From contig NZ_VTPU01000002.1 of NCBI RefSeq assembly GCF_008274785.1, positions 124,001 through 188,000 of the forward strand: a stretch of DNA of 64,000 nt, written 5' to 3'. The stretch comes from Halomonas eurihalina. Lineage in GTDB: Bacteria; Pseudomonadota; Gammaproteobacteria; Pseudomonadales; Halomonadaceae. The translations under genes were made by a program, and so were the position numbers. Of the stretch, positions 34,390-43,370 are shown in pieces. How positions within the stretch are numbered: the stretch's first letter is position 1; each line of letters starts with the position of its first letter. The notes beneath the pieces were generated by a model, which was not told the DNA's origin, searched no databases, and saw only the letters and a list, made by a program, of their open reading frames with translations.

Positions 34390-35769
34390 ATGACCAGCAA
34401 ACTTGACCGGCTTGAGAAGCGCGTCCGTGGTGCCGTCGAGGACGACGCCGAGGCTGGTACCTTCCGAGTGCATCGCAGCATCTTTACCGATCCCGAGTTC
34501 TTCGAACTCGAGATGAAGCATGTCTTCGAAGGCAACTGGATGTTCCTGGCCCACGAAAGCCAGGTTGTCGAGCCGGGCGACTACATGACCGTGACCCTGG
34601 GCCGCCAGCCGGTGATCGTCACCCGTGACAAGGCCGGTGAGCTGCATGCCCTGATCAACGCCTGCGCTCATCGTGGCGCCACCCTGTGCCGCAAGAAGCG
34701 CGGCAACAAGGGCACCTTTACCTGCCCTTTCCACGGCTGGACCTTCAAGAACGACGGCCGCCTGCTCAAGGCCAAGAACGAGAAGACCGGTGCCTATCCG
34801 GAGACCTTCAAGCAGGAGGGCTCCCATGATCTCAAGCGCTTGCCGAAATTCGAGAGCTACAAGGGCTTTCTGTTCGGCAGCTTGAGCGCTGACGTGGTGC
34901 CGCTGGAGGAGTACCTGGGCGAGACTCGAAAGATCATCGACAACATCGTCGACCAGGCGCCGGAAGGCCTGGAGATCCTGCGTGGCACTTCGTCGTACAC
35001 CTTCAACGGCAACTGGAAGCTGGGTGCGGAGAACGGTGCCGATGGTTACCACGTCAGCACCGTGCACTGGAACTACGCCTCGACCATGGATCGCCGCAAC
35101 TACGACGCTGGCGGCACTCAGGCGGTGGACGCCGACGGCTGGTCGAAGAGTCAGGGCGGTTTCTATTCCTATGAGAATGGCCACATGATGCTGTGGACAC
35201 GACTGCTCAACCCCGAGGTGCGTCCGGTCTACACCCAGAAGGAGTGGATCGAGGAGCAGTTCGGTGAAGCTCGGGCCGATTCCATCGTCAACCAGACCCG
35301 CAATCTCTGTCTCTACCCCAACGTCTACCTGATGGACCAGTTCTCTACCCAGATCCGGGTGATCCGCCCGCTGTCCGTGGACAAGAGCGAGGTCACCATC
35401 TACTGCTTCGCGCCCAAGGGTGAGTCGGCCGAGAACCGCCGGGTGCGCATCCGCCAGTACGAGGATTTCTTCAACGTCTCGGGCATGGGAACGCCGGACG
35501 ACCTGGAAGAGTTCCGTGCCTGCCAGAACGGTTATCAAGGGCTGGACGCCGAGTGGAACGACCTCAGCCGTGGCGCCAGGCAGTGGATTGAGGGCGCCGA
35601 CGACAACGCTCGGGAGATCGACATGAAGCCGCTGCTGAGCGGGGCCTCCCCGGAAGACGAAGGCCTCTATGTGCTGCACCACAAGCACTGGGTCGAGGAA
35701 ATGCTGCGCGCCATCGACAAGGAACGCAGCCAGTTCATTGCCACCGAGCCCGTCAGCGAGTCGGCCTGA
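34390..35769 (+). CDS. benA: Benzoate 1,2-dioxygenase large (alpha) subunit
   Basis: A 459-residue Rieske oxygenase alpha subunit. The Rieske cluster is bound by CAHRG (Cys92, His94) and CPFHGW (Cys112, His115); the catalytic iron site is in GADGYHVSTVHW (Asp218, His221, His226). It dihydroxylates benzoate to 1,2-dihydroxy-2-hydrobenzoate. The ATG at 34390 begins MTSKLDRLEKRVRGAVEDD; the long upstream frame is a shadow of catA's 3' end and gap. Only 61 bp separates catA from benA with no terminator, so cat and ben may share transcripts. Confidence 0.96.
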   Translation: MTSKLDRLEKRVRGAVEDDAEAGTFRVHRSIFTDPEFFELEMKHVFEGNWMFLAHESQVVEPGDYMTVTLGRQPVIVTRDKAGELHALINACAHRGATLCRKKRGNKGTFTCPFHGWTFKNDGRLLKAKNEKTGAYPETFKQEGSHDLKRLPKFESYKGFLFGSLSADVVPLEEYLGETRKIIDNIVDQAPEGLEILRGTSSYTFNGNWKLGAENGADGYHVSTVHWNYASTMDRRNYDAGGTQAVDADGWSKSQGGFYSYENGHMMLWTRLLNPEVRPVYTQKEWIEEQFGEARADSIVNQTRNLCLYPNVYLMDQFSTQIRVIRPLSVDKSEVTIYCFAPKGESAENRRVRIRQYEDFFNVSGMGTPDDLEEFRACQNGYQGLDAEWNDLSRGARQWIEGADDNAREIDMKPLLSGASPEDEGLYVLHHKHWVEEMLRAIDKERSQFIATEPVSESA

Positions 35770-35802
35770 GTGCCTCGTGACCGATAACAAGGGGAGCACA
35801 CC

Positions 35803-36294
35803 ATGAGCATCACATTCGAGGATATCCAGGCCTTCGTACACCGCGAGGCACGCCTGCTCGACGACCGCCAGTGGGACGACTGGCTCGAGTGCTATCACCC
35901 GGACGTGGAGTTCTGGATGCCGGCCTGGGACGACGACGACAGGTTGACCGAGGACCCGCACAGCGAGATCTCGCTGATCTATTACCCGAATCGGGAAGGG
36001 CTCGAGGACCGGGTCTATCGGATCAAGACCGAGCGCAGCGGGGCGACCAGCATCCCCGAGCCGCGTACCACGCACCTGATCAGCAATCTGGAAGTGCTGA
36101 AGCAGGAAGGGAGCGAGGTGGCGCTGCGCTTCAATTGGCACACCTTGAGCCATCGCTACCAGCAGACCAACCAGTTCTTCGGGGCATCCTTCTACACCCT
36201 GGATGTGTCGGGAGAGACGCTGCAGATCACCCGCAAGAAGGTGGTGCTGAACAACGATTACATCCATCAGGTCATCGACGTCTACCACATCTGA
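35803..36294 (+). CDS. benB: Benzoate 1,2-dioxygenase small (beta) subunit
   Basis: The 163-residue beta subunit of the ring-hydroxylating dioxygenase has the snoaL-like cone fold (TFEDIQAFVHREARLLDDRQWDDWLECYHPDVEFWMPAWDDDD). It stabilises the alpha3-beta3 hexamer. Length (about 160) and position between benA and benC agree with BenB. AAGGGGAG lies ahead of the ATG. Confidence 0.95.
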   Translation: MSITFEDIQAFVHREARLLDDRQWDDWLECYHPDVEFWMPAWDDDDRLTEDPHSEISLIYYPNREGLEDRVYRIKTERSGATSIPEPRTTHLISNLEVLKQEGSEVALRFNWHTLSHRYQQTNQFFGASFYTLDVSGETLQITRKKVVLNNDYIHQVIDVYHI

Positions 36295-36330
36295 TCGGGA
36301 CGCATGGACCTGAGAGGGAGGAGAACGATC

Positions 36331-37374
36331 ATGAGCTACACCATTGCCCTCAACTTCGAGGACGGCGTGACCCGCTTCATTGGCTGCAATGACGGAGAAA
36401 CCGTGCTCGATGCCGCCTATCGGCAGAGGGTCAATCTGCCGATGGACTGCTCCGACGGTGTCTGCGGCACCTGCAAGGGACACTGCGAGCAAGGTGCCTT
36501 CGACCTGGGAGACGAGTACCTGGATGAAGCGCTGTCCGACGAGGAGGCTGCCGAGGGGCAGGTGCTGACCTGCCAGATGGTACCGTCCTCCGACTGCGTC
36601 ATTCAGGTGCCGGTCGCGTCCCGCCTGTGCAAGACCGAGGTGGGCAAGGTCGAGGGAACCTTGGTATCCGTCGAACCGCTTTCCGAGGACAGCATCGAGC
36701 TGGCGATCGACCTGGAGGACGGTGCCGAGCTGGCTTTCCTGCCCGGCCAGTATATCCACATCGATGTGCCTGGCACCGGCGAACACCGCTCCTATTCCTT
36801 CAGCTCCCGACCGGGCGATTCGCGGGTCACTTTTCTGATCCGCAATGTGCCGAACGGCTTGATGAGTGGCTACCTCACCGATCGAGCGGCGCCGGGCGAG
36901 CGCCTTGCCATGACCGGTCCGATGGGAAGCTTCTATCTGCGCGAGATCACTCGCCCGGTGCTGATGCTGGCCGGCGGGACCGGCCTGGCACCCTTTCTTT
37001 CGATGCTCGAACAGTTGGCCCAGCAGCAGGAAGAAGGGCAGGGGAGTGAGCCGCCGGTTCACCTGATCTACGGCGTCAACAAGGACGATCACCTGGTCAA
37101 GACGGACGTCCTGGATGCCTTTGTCGAGCGACTCGCGAACTTCACCTACTCCACCGTGGTGGTGGACGAGGGAAGCCAGAATCCGCGCAAGGGTTATGTC
37201 ACCCATCACATGGATGCCGAGGTGCTCCACGATGGCGATGTCGACGTCTACCTATGCGGGCCGCCGCCCATGGTTGATGCCGTGCTCAGGCACTTCGATG
37301 AGCACGGCATCGAGCCGCGCAGCTTCCACTACGAGAAGTTCACCCCCAACCAGGCACCTGGAGAGGCCGCATGA
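36331..37374 (+). CDS. benC: Benzoate 1,2-dioxygenase ferredoxin reductase
   Basis: The 347-residue reductase is class IB: an N-terminal plant-type 2Fe-2S ferredoxin domain with Cys40, Cys45, Cys48 (CSDGVCGTC) and Cys81, then an FAD domain (HRSYSFSSRPGD) and an NADH domain (LMLAGGTGLAPFLSMLEQL; VYLCGPPPMVDAV). It carries electrons from NADH to BenAB. The ATG at 36331 has AGGGAGGAG upstream, and its stop overlaps the benD start (ATGA). Confidence 0.95.
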   Translation: MSYTIALNFEDGVTRFIGCNDGETVLDAAYRQRVNLPMDCSDGVCGTCKGHCEQGAFDLGDEYLDEALSDEEAAEGQVLTCQMVPSSDCVIQVPVASRLCKTEVGKVEGTLVSVEPLSEDSIELAIDLEDGAELAFLPGQYIHIDVPGTGEHRSYSFSSRPGDSRVTFLIRNVPNGLMSGYLTDRAAPGERLAMTGPMGSFYLREITRPVLMLAGGTGLAPFLSMLEQLAQQQEEGQGSEPPVHLIYGVNKDDHLVKTDVLDAFVERLANFTYSTVVVDEGSQNPRKGYVTHHMDAEVLHDGDVDVYLCGPPPMVDAVLRHFDEHGIEPRSFHYEKFTPNQAPGEAA

Positions 37375-38186
37375 GTGCACAACGCTTCGCCAGCTCGCGT
37401 CTTCAGGGCCCTCGTTTTCAGGACCGGGTGATGGTAATCACCGGTGCCGCCCAGGGCATCGGCCGACGCGTCGCAGAATGTGCTGCCGCCGAGGGTGCCC
37501 GCCTGGCTCTGGTGGATCGCGCCGACATCGTCCAGGAAGTGGTTGCCGAACTTCGTGAGCAAGGCGCCGAGGCCATCGCCCTGCAGGCCGACCTCGAGAC
37601 CTGGGAAGGCGCCGAGCGTGTCATGCAGAAGGCCCGCGAGCACTACGGACGTGTCGATATCCTGATCAACAACGTGGGCGGGGCGATCAACTTCAAGCCG
37701 TTCACCGAGTTCACTGCCACCGAGGTCTCGGCCGAGATCACCCGATCGCTGATGCCGACGCTGTGGTGCTGCCGAGCGGTACTGCCGACCATGGTGGCGC
37801 AGGGCGACGGGGTGATCGTCAACGTCTCGTCGGCGGCGACGCGTGGCATTCACCGTATTCCCTATTCGGCGGCCAAGGGCGGGGTCAACGCCATGACCGC
37901 ATCACTGGCCTTCGAGTACGCCGAGCATGGCATAAGGGTCGTGGCCACGGCCCCCGGCGGGACCGAAGCCCCGCCGCGGCGCATCTCTCGGGGTACGCCT
38001 GAGCCGCGTGACGAGACGGAGCAGGCCTGGTTCCAGGCGCATATCGACCAGACCAGGCAGAGTTGCCTGTTCGGTCGCTACGGCACCCTGGACGAGATGG
38101 CCGCGCCGATCCTGTTCATGGCCTCGGACGAGGCCAGCTATATCACCGGCAGTGTGTTGCCGGTGGCCGGGGGAGACCTCGGCTAG
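37371..38186 (+). CDS. benD: cis-1,2-dihydroxy-2-hydrobenzoate (benzoate diol) dehydrogenase
   Basis: A 271-residue classical SDR: cofactor motif TGAAQGIGRR (about 24-33), NNVGG, and the catalytic YSAAKGG. It oxidises and decarboxylates the benzoate cis-diol to catechol with NAD. It overlaps benC by 4 bp (ATGA). The longer C-terminal part with PRRISRGTPEPRDETEQAWFQAHIDQT matches BenD. Downstream stem-loops (38193-38254) precede the transporter gene. Confidence 0.95.
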   Translation: MSAQRFASSRLQGPRFQDRVMVITGAAQGIGRRVAECAAAEGARLALVDRADIVQEVVAELREQGAEAIALQADLETWEGAERVMQKAREHYGRVDILINNVGGAINFKPFTEFTATEVSAEITRSLMPTLWCCRAVLPTMVAQGDGVIVNVSSAATRGIHRIPYSAAKGGVNAMTASLAFEYAEHGIRVVATAPGGTEAPPRRISRGTPEPRDETEQAWFQAHIDQTRQSCLFGRYGTLDEMAAPILFMASDEASYITGSVLPVAGGDLG

Positions 38187-38192
38187 GCCGCG

Positions 38193-38254
38193 CTGAAAAG
38201 GCCTGCGTTCGGCGACTTTTCAGTGACTGCCAGACGCCGCCCCGGTAGGGGCGG
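38193..38254 (+). other. Two stem-loops between benD and benE
   Basis: CTGAAAAG (38193-38200) pairs perfectly with CTTTTCAG (38216-38223), with extra inner GCC/GGC pairing. A second perfect stem CCGCCCC/GGGGCGG with GGTA loop follows (38237-38254). Neither has a T-run, so they are more likely mRNA processing or stability elements, or a leaky stop, than a strong terminator. Confidence 0.5.
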
Positions 38255-38300
38255 GACCTGCAAGCCCTGATACCAATGACAACAACATCCGGAGCACAGC

Positions 38301-39542
38301 ATGAAACATATCGAGAAAGGCGTCAGCCTGCGGCATGTGCCGGCTGACTTCATCCGTGACCTCAACGTCGACAACGTCAGCGCGGGGATCGTGGCCGGTC
38401 TCTTTGGCATCAGCGCCAGCGTGATCCATGTCGGCGCCGGCACAGCTGCGGGGCTCGACTCGCAGTTCATCATGATCTGGGTCATCGCCTATCTGCTGAT
38501 CAATGGCCTGTTCGGCTTGGTCATGCCCGCCTACTACAGGCTGCCACTGCCGATGGCCAACTCGATTCCCGGGGCGCTGCTGTTCGCTGCCATCATCCCG
38601 GTGGTCGGTGTGGAGGCCGCGCTCGGCGCCTCGCTGATTGCCGGAGCCATTGCGCTGGTGGCCGGGCTCGCCGGGGTGATGGGCATCGTCATGAAGCTGA
38701 TTCCCATGCCGATCGTCATGGGCATGGTCGGCGGCGTACTGCTCAAGTTCGGCCTCAACATGGTGGCACCGCTGGAGAATGCCATGCTGCCGGCGGCGAT
38801 CATGATCCTGGCCTTCTTCCTGTCGGCTCGTTTCCTGCGCCGGGTTCCGCCGCTGATCGTGGCCATGCTGGCCGGTATCGCCTACATGGCCTATGCCGGC
38901 ATCGACTTCTCCGGTGTGGAGCTCTCGGTGACCTTTCCCGAATTCATCGTGCCCACCTTCACCCTGGAAGCTTTTCTGGCCTACGGCCTTCCGCTGGCGC
39001 TGATCCTGGTGGGCATGGAGACTCCCGCCGGCGTAGGGCTGGTCAAGGGCATGGGCTACAAGCAGGTGCCGGCCAACGCCATTACTGCGGTAGGCGGCTT
39101 CGCGACCATGATCTCTTCCTTCTTCAACCTGCACAGCACCTGCATCGCTGCACCGATGACCGGCATCTGCTCCTCGCCCGAGGCCGGCAGGCTGGATAAA
39201 CGTTGGGTGGCAGCGGTGATTGCCGGGGCTATCTTCGTGGTGGCCGCGCCTTTCTATGGCTACGTGATCAGCCTGATCAAGGCGATGCCGTCCTACTTCG
39301 TGGCCATCGTCGCCGGCCTGGCCCTGCTCAAGGTGATTACCTCGGCGATGTACATGACATTCGCCGGCGGCAAGCACGAGATGGGCGGGCTGTTCGCCTT
39401 TTTGATCGCCGCCTCCGGGCTGCAGATACTGGGCATCGGCGCCTCCTTCTGGGCTCTGGTACTGGGCGTGTTAATCTCGCTGATCTTCGAGACCAAGGAC
39501 TTCGAGTTCATTCGTCAGGTCGTCCACGAGCCCAGCGCCTGA
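38301..39542 (+). CDS. benE: BenE-family benzoate/H+ symporter (first copy)
   Basis: A 413-residue membrane protein with about twelve hydrophobic segments in the BenE/NCS2-like fold (VSAGIVAGLFGISASVIHVGAGTAAG; LPMANSIPGALLFAAIIPVVG; MPIVMGMVGGVLLKFGLNM; LHSTCIAAPMTGICSSPEAG). It would import benzoate or a similar aromatic acid across the inner membrane. It follows benD by 114 bp and ends in a strong terminator. This copy has a longer N-terminal preface (MKHIEKGVSLRHVPADF) than classical BenE, so its cargo may differ from that of the next gene. Confidence 0.85.
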   Translation: MKHIEKGVSLRHVPADFIRDLNVDNVSAGIVAGLFGISASVIHVGAGTAAGLDSQFIMIWVIAYLLINGLFGLVMPAYYRLPLPMANSIPGALLFAAIIPVVGVEAALGASLIAGAIALVAGLAGVMGIVMKLIPMPIVMGMVGGVLLKFGLNMVAPLENAMLPAAIMILAFFLSARFLRRVPPLIVAMLAGIAYMAYAGIDFSGVELSVTFPEFIVPTFTLEAFLAYGLPLALILVGMETPAGVGLVKGMGYKQVPANAITAVGGFATMISSFFNLHSTCIAAPMTGICSSPEAGRLDKRWVAAVIAGAIFVVAAPFYGYVISLIKAMPSYFVAIVAGLALLKVITSAMYMTFAGGKHEMGGLFAFLIAASGLQILGIGASFWALVLGVLISLIFETKDFEFIRQVVHEPSA

Positions 39543-39578
39543 GGACTGGCTATCGCGCGATATCTGATTCTCCGTTGG

Positions 39579-39612
39579 CCCGTCGCTGCCTGACAGCACG
39601 GGTCTTTTTTTC
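39579..39612 (+). terminator. Rho-independent terminator between the two BenE genes
   Basis: CCCGT-C-GCTG (39579-39588) pairs with CAGC-ACGGG (39594-39602) around a CCTGA loop with one bulged base, and is followed by TCTTTTTTTC. It ends the cat-ben-benE run just 50 bp before the next BenE-type gene. Confidence 0.85.
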
Positions 39613-39661
39613 TCGCGGAGCGCCGTTCGGCGTCTCCTCCCGCCATGCCAAGGAACTCTCC

Positions 39662-40873
39662 ATGCGACGCTTCAAGGACTGGTCGATTCCCGCCGTCACC
39701 GCCGGTTTCGTGGCGGTGCTGGTCTCCTATGCCGGGCCGCTGGCCATCTTCTTCCAGGCCGCCCAGAGCGCTGACGTCTCGCCGGCGATGATGACCTCCT
39801 GGGTCTGGGCGATCTCCATCGGGGCCGCCGTGTCCGGCATCGGACTCAGCCTGTGGCTACGCGTGCCGGTGGTCACGGCCTGGTCGGCGCCGGGCACGGC
39901 GCTTTTAGTGACGCTGTTTCCCGAGTTGTCGATCAACGAGGCTGTGGGGGCCTATCTCACCGCGGCGGTGGTGATCCTCGTGATCGGCGTGACGGGCTCC
40001 TTCGACCGCATCATCCAGGCGATCCCGCCGGGTATCGCCAGTGCCATGATGGCAGGCATCCTCTTCCAGTTCGGGGTTGGCGTCTTCGAGTCGCTGGCCA
40101 CGGTGCCGGCGCTGATGATCGGCATGCTGCTGGCCTATCTGGTGTTCAAGCGGTTGACGCCACGCTATTGCCTAGTGCTGTTGCTGATTGTCGGTATCGT
40201 GCTGGCCGTGGTGCTGGAAGGAGCGAGCCTCGAGGGCGTCACTGTGCAACTGGCCTCGCCGACCTTTATCCGCCCTGAATGGACCTGGCAGGGCACGCTT
40301 GGCCTGGCACTCCCGCTGGTGCTGGTCAGCCTCACTGGTCAGTTTTTGCCCGGCATGGCGATATTGCGGACATCCGGCTATAACACGCCGGCTCGACCGA
40401 TCGTCACCGTGGCTAGCCTGACCTCGCTGGCGATGGCCTGCTTTGGCGGCATCACCACGGTGATCGCGGCGATCACCGCCGCGATCTGTACCGGCGAGGA
40501 GGCCCACAAGGAACCGAGCAAGCGGTACATCGCCGGGGTGGCCAATGGCCTCTTCTACCTGATTGGCGGTACTTTCGCCGGCACTATCGTGCTGTTGTTC
40601 ACTTCGCTGCCCGGCGAGTTCGTGGCGGTACTGGCGGGGCTGGCGCTGGCGCTGATCGGTGCCATCGCCAGCAACATCAGCGCCTTCGCCGCGCGCAAGG
40701 AACATCTCGAGGCCTCGGTGATCACCTTCCTGGCCACCGCCTCGGGTGTGAGCTTCCTGGGACTCGGCTCGGCCTTCTGGGGCGTGGTGATCGGCACCAT
40801 TGCCTACAACGTCCTGCATCGTCGTCTCGTCGGTCGCGAGGACCCTCAGAAGGTATCCAGCAGCGCGCGTTGA
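39662..40873 (+). CDS. BenE-family transporter (second copy, classical YdcO/BenE type)
   Basis: A 403-residue protein with about twelve helices and classical BenE segments (SIPAVTAGFVAVLVSYAGPLAIFFQAAQ; VVTAWSAPGTALLVT; IPPGIASAMMAGILFQFG; LTGQFLPGMAILRTSGYN; YLIGGTFAGTIVLLFTSLPGEF). It is the closer match to textbook BenE of the two. The ATG at 39662 starts MRRFKDWS; the long upstream frame is a shadow. A terminator separates it from the first copy, so it needs its own promoter or read-through. Substrate probably benzoate or a related acid. Confidence 0.87.
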   Translation: MRRFKDWSIPAVTAGFVAVLVSYAGPLAIFFQAAQSADVSPAMMTSWVWAISIGAAVSGIGLSLWLRVPVVTAWSAPGTALLVTLFPELSINEAVGAYLTAAVVILVIGVTGSFDRIIQAIPPGIASAMMAGILFQFGVGVFESLATVPALMIGMLLAYLVFKRLTPRYCLVLLLIVGIVLAVVLEGASLEGVTVQLASPTFIRPEWTWQGTLGLALPLVLVSLTGQFLPGMAILRTSGYNTPARPIVTVASLTSLAMACFGGITTVIAAITAAICTGEEAHKEPSKRYIAGVANGLFYLIGGTFAGTIVLLFTSLPGEFVAVLAGLALALIGAIASNISAFAARKEHLEASVITFLATASGVSFLGLGSAFWGVVIGTIAYNVLHRRLVGREDPQKVSSSAR

Positions 40874-40894
40874 ATAAGGTAGTAGGGGGCGCGC

Positions 40895-41803
40895 TCAGCC
40901 CTCGGCGAACATCTCGTGGATCAGTCGGCGCAGCCAGCGATTGCCGGCATCCTGATGGAAACGACGGTGCCAGAACAGGTTGATCGGTACCTCGGGCAGT
41001 GCCAGGGGGTGCGGTATGGCGCACAGCCCGAAGCGGTCGGCGGTGGCCTCGGCGAGCTTGTCGGTGACGGTGACCACCAGGTCCGTGCCGCTGATGATAT
41101 AGGGTACCGCGACGAAGTGAGGCAGTTGCAGGCGGGCCGGGCGGGTGACGCCGCCCTTGGCCAGCCACTCCTCGACCTGGCCGTGACCGGTGCCTTTGGC
41201 CTCCACCACTAGATGCTGGGCCGAGACGAAGTCTTCCATCGAGAAGCTCTCCGTTGCCAGAGGGTGATCCTCGCGCATCAGGCAAACGTAGTGCTGCACG
41301 AACAGCCGCTGCTGATAGAAGCCGGCATCCAGCTGCGGAATCAGCCCCACCGCCAGGTCGATGCGGCCTTCCTCCATGTCCTGCTTCATGTCGCGCAGAT
41401 CGCTGCGCACGCTGGCGAGCGAGACCAAGGGGGCCAGTTCGGCCAGCCGCGACATCAGCCGAGGCAGGAAATAGATCTCACCGATGTCGCTCATGGCGAT
41501 ATGGAAGGTGCGCTGGCTGGTGGCAGGGTCGAAATCGTGGGTCAGGTTGAGTGCGTCCTGCAGGCCGGCGAGGCCCTGGGCGACCGGCTCGTGGAGACGC
41601 GTGGCGTAGGGCGTCGGCATCAGGCCCTGAGAAGTGCGTTCGAAGAGCTCGTCGTCGAGTAGCGTGCGAAGGCGTTTCAGGGCATGGCTGACCGCGGGTT
41701 GGGTCAGACCGAGATGGTCGGCGACGCGCTGGGTGTTGCGATGGCGATAGAGCAGGTCGAACACTACCAGCAGGTTGGTATCGATCTCCGATAGCTTGCG
41801 CAT
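40895..41803 (-). CDS. LysR-family regulator, NahR/SalR-like
   Basis: A 302-residue LysR protein. The opening MRKLSEIDTNLLVVFDLLYRHRNTQRVADHLGLTQPAVSHALKRLR is the pattern of the NodD/NahR/LinR sub-branch, and the C-terminal domain has Nod-like effector features. NahR activates salicylate hydroxylase genes with salicylate as inducer. It diverges from the monooxygenase at 42023 across 219 bp with a T-N11-A dyad, which supports a SalR/NahR role. I place the start at 41803, the first M of the conserved N-terminus; no strong ribosome site precedes it. Confidence 0.88.
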   Translation of the reverse strand: MRKLSEIDTNLLVVFDLLYRHRNTQRVADHLGLTQPAVSHALKRLRTLLDDELFERTSQGLMPTPYATRLHEPVAQGLAGLQDALNLTHDFDPATSQRTFHIAMSDIGEIYFLPRLMSRLAELAPLVSLASVRSDLRDMKQDMEEGRIDLAVGLIPQLDAGFYQQRLFVQHYVCLMREDHPLATESFSMEDFVSAQHLVVEAKGTGHGQVEEWLAKGGVTRPARLQLPHFVAVPYIISGTDLVVTVTDKLAEATADRFGLCAIPHPLALPEVPINLFWHRRFHQDAGNRWLRRLIHEMFAEG

Positions 41804-41915
41804 GTGGAGGCGGTGTCCGTCGTGTCTGGGCGAGCGAGCATGGGGATAGGTGTTCTTTAGTTTAGACAAAGGTCTTGGGATGCTTCGGTTTCCGGATGCT
41901 AACTCGCTGTTTCTT

Positions 41916-41948
41916 ATGATCATTAATGCCGTTTATTCACGGCATGAA
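41916..41948. promoter_or_regulatory. Candidate NahR-type operator
   Basis: The palindrome ATGATCAT (41916-41923) and the dyad TTCACGGCATGAA (41936-41948, T-N11-A) lie in the divergent gap. ATTCACGGCATGAA resembles the ATTCA..TGAT sites recalled for NahR. Confidence 0.5.
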
Positions 41949-42022
41949 GGTCGCTTCGTTGTGACCCACAAAGGTGGGACCTAGCGTGATGCTACCTCAT
42001 TCATCCCTGACAGGAAGCGATC

Positions 42023-43333
42023 ATGACAACAATGAACTCCAACCCGCACTCCCGAGCATCGCGACTTCGTATCGGCATCGTCGGCGGTGGCATCGGGGGT
42101 GTGGCCCTCGCTGTCGGCCTTGCCCGACATCCCGATCTCGACGTCCATCTCTTCGAGGCCGCCGAACGCTTCTCGGAGATCGGTGCCGGGGTCTCGTTTG
42201 GGCCCAATGCGGTGCGGGCGATTTCATTGCTTGGCCTGGAGGCAGCTTATCGGGGCATCGCCGATGCCTCGCCGGCGCCTTTCGAGGATGTCTGGTTCGA
42301 GTGGCGCCGTGGACAGAACGAGGCCTACCTGACGGCCACGCTGGCTCCTGGCTGTGGACAGTCTTCGGTCCACCGGGCGGATTTTCTGGCCGCCATCGTC
42401 GCTCACCTGCCCGAGGGCATCGCCCATTTCGGCAAGCGCTGCCGGATAGTGGAGCAGGATGCTGAGGGCGTCAGCGTCAGCTTCGAGGACGGCAGTACCT
42501 TCCGGGGCGATATCCTGATTGGCTACGACGGTATCAAGTCGGCGGTGCGCGAGCATGTGCTACCGGTGGCGAACTACGGCGAGTTCGGACCGCGCTGGAG
42601 TGGCACCCAGGCATATCGGGGCCTGGTGCCCGTCGAGCGCTTGTGCCGGGCGATGCGCGAGACGGGCTGTGACGAGCGGTTGGCCTTGGTGCCGCAGATG
42701 TACCTGGGGCCCGATCGCCATATCCTGACCTTCCCGGTGAAGCAGGGGACGTTGATCAACGTGGTCGCCTTCGTCACCGATCGCTCCTCGGACGAGCCAC
42801 AGTTGCCGGAGGGCGCGCCTTGGGTGTCGGAGGTCGACCAGCAGACGATGCTCGACGACTTCCCCGGCTGGGGCGCTGCTTCACGGGCGATTCTCGGTTG
42901 CATCGACCACCCGACCCGCTGGGCGCTGCATGAGTTGCCCGAACTGCCGCGCTATGTCCGCGAACGGGTGGTGATCGTCGGTGATGCCGCCCATGCCATG
43001 CTGCCTCACCAGGGCGCCGGGGCCGGGCAGGCCCTGGAGGATGCCTATGTACTGGCCAGCTTGCTGGGCGATGCATCCTGTGATCGAGGCAATGTCGCCT
43101 CGGTGCTGTCGGCCTTCGAGGCGGTGCGACATGCCAGGACCTGCCGCGTGCAGGCGACGTCCCGTGAGGCGGGGGATATCTACGAGTACGCCGGCGAGGG
43201 CATCGGCGATGACGAAATACATCTCGCCGCTGGCCTGGAGCGACGCTTCGACTGGCTCTGGAATCACGATCCGCGTGACGATGTGGCGGCAGCGCGTCGT
43301 CGGCTGGACTGGGTAGACAGGCATTCAGCCTGA
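42023..43333 (+). CDS. FAD-dependent monooxygenase, probable salicylate 1-hydroxylase
   Basis: A 436-residue class A flavin hydroxylase: FAD motif RIGIVGGGIGGVALAVGLARH (near residue 15), DG motif LIGYDGIKSAVREHV, and GDAAHAMLPHQGAGAGQALEDAYVLASLL near residue 320. The composition fits the NahG/SalA/3-hydroxybenzoate 6-hydroxylase group. Salicylate hydroxylase would give catechol for the cat pathway, which is complete here, and no gentisate dioxygenase is in the window; that and the NahR-like neighbour favour salicylate. A start at the ATG 42023 is used; an internal ATG at 42032 is also possible. Confidence 0.85.
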   Translation: MTTMNSNPHSRASRLRIGIVGGGIGGVALAVGLARHPDLDVHLFEAAERFSEIGAGVSFGPNAVRAISLLGLEAAYRGIADASPAPFEDVWFEWRRGQNEAYLTATLAPGCGQSSVHRADFLAAIVAHLPEGIAHFGKRCRIVEQDAEGVSVSFEDGSTFRGDILIGYDGIKSAVREHVLPVANYGEFGPRWSGTQAYRGLVPVERLCRAMRETGCDERLALVPQMYLGPDRHILTFPVKQGTLINVVAFVTDRSSDEPQLPEGAPWVSEVDQQTMLDDFPGWGAASRAILGCIDHPTRWALHELPELPRYVRERVVIVGDAAHAMLPHQGAGAGQALEDAYVLASLLGDASCDRGNVASVLSAFEAVRHARTCRVQATSREAGDIYEYAGEGIGDDEIHLAAGLERRFDWLWNHDPRDDVAAARRRLDWVDRHSA

Positions 43334-43370
43334 TCCCATCACCAGGTCCTCGCTGGAAGGACGGGGCGAA

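Noticed and set aside
34195-37230. Very long minus-strand open frame (1011 codons) across the ben genes
   Set aside because: It is antisense to benA, benB and benC, which have clear Rieske, beta-subunit and reductase motifs; long antisense frames are common in high-G+C genes.
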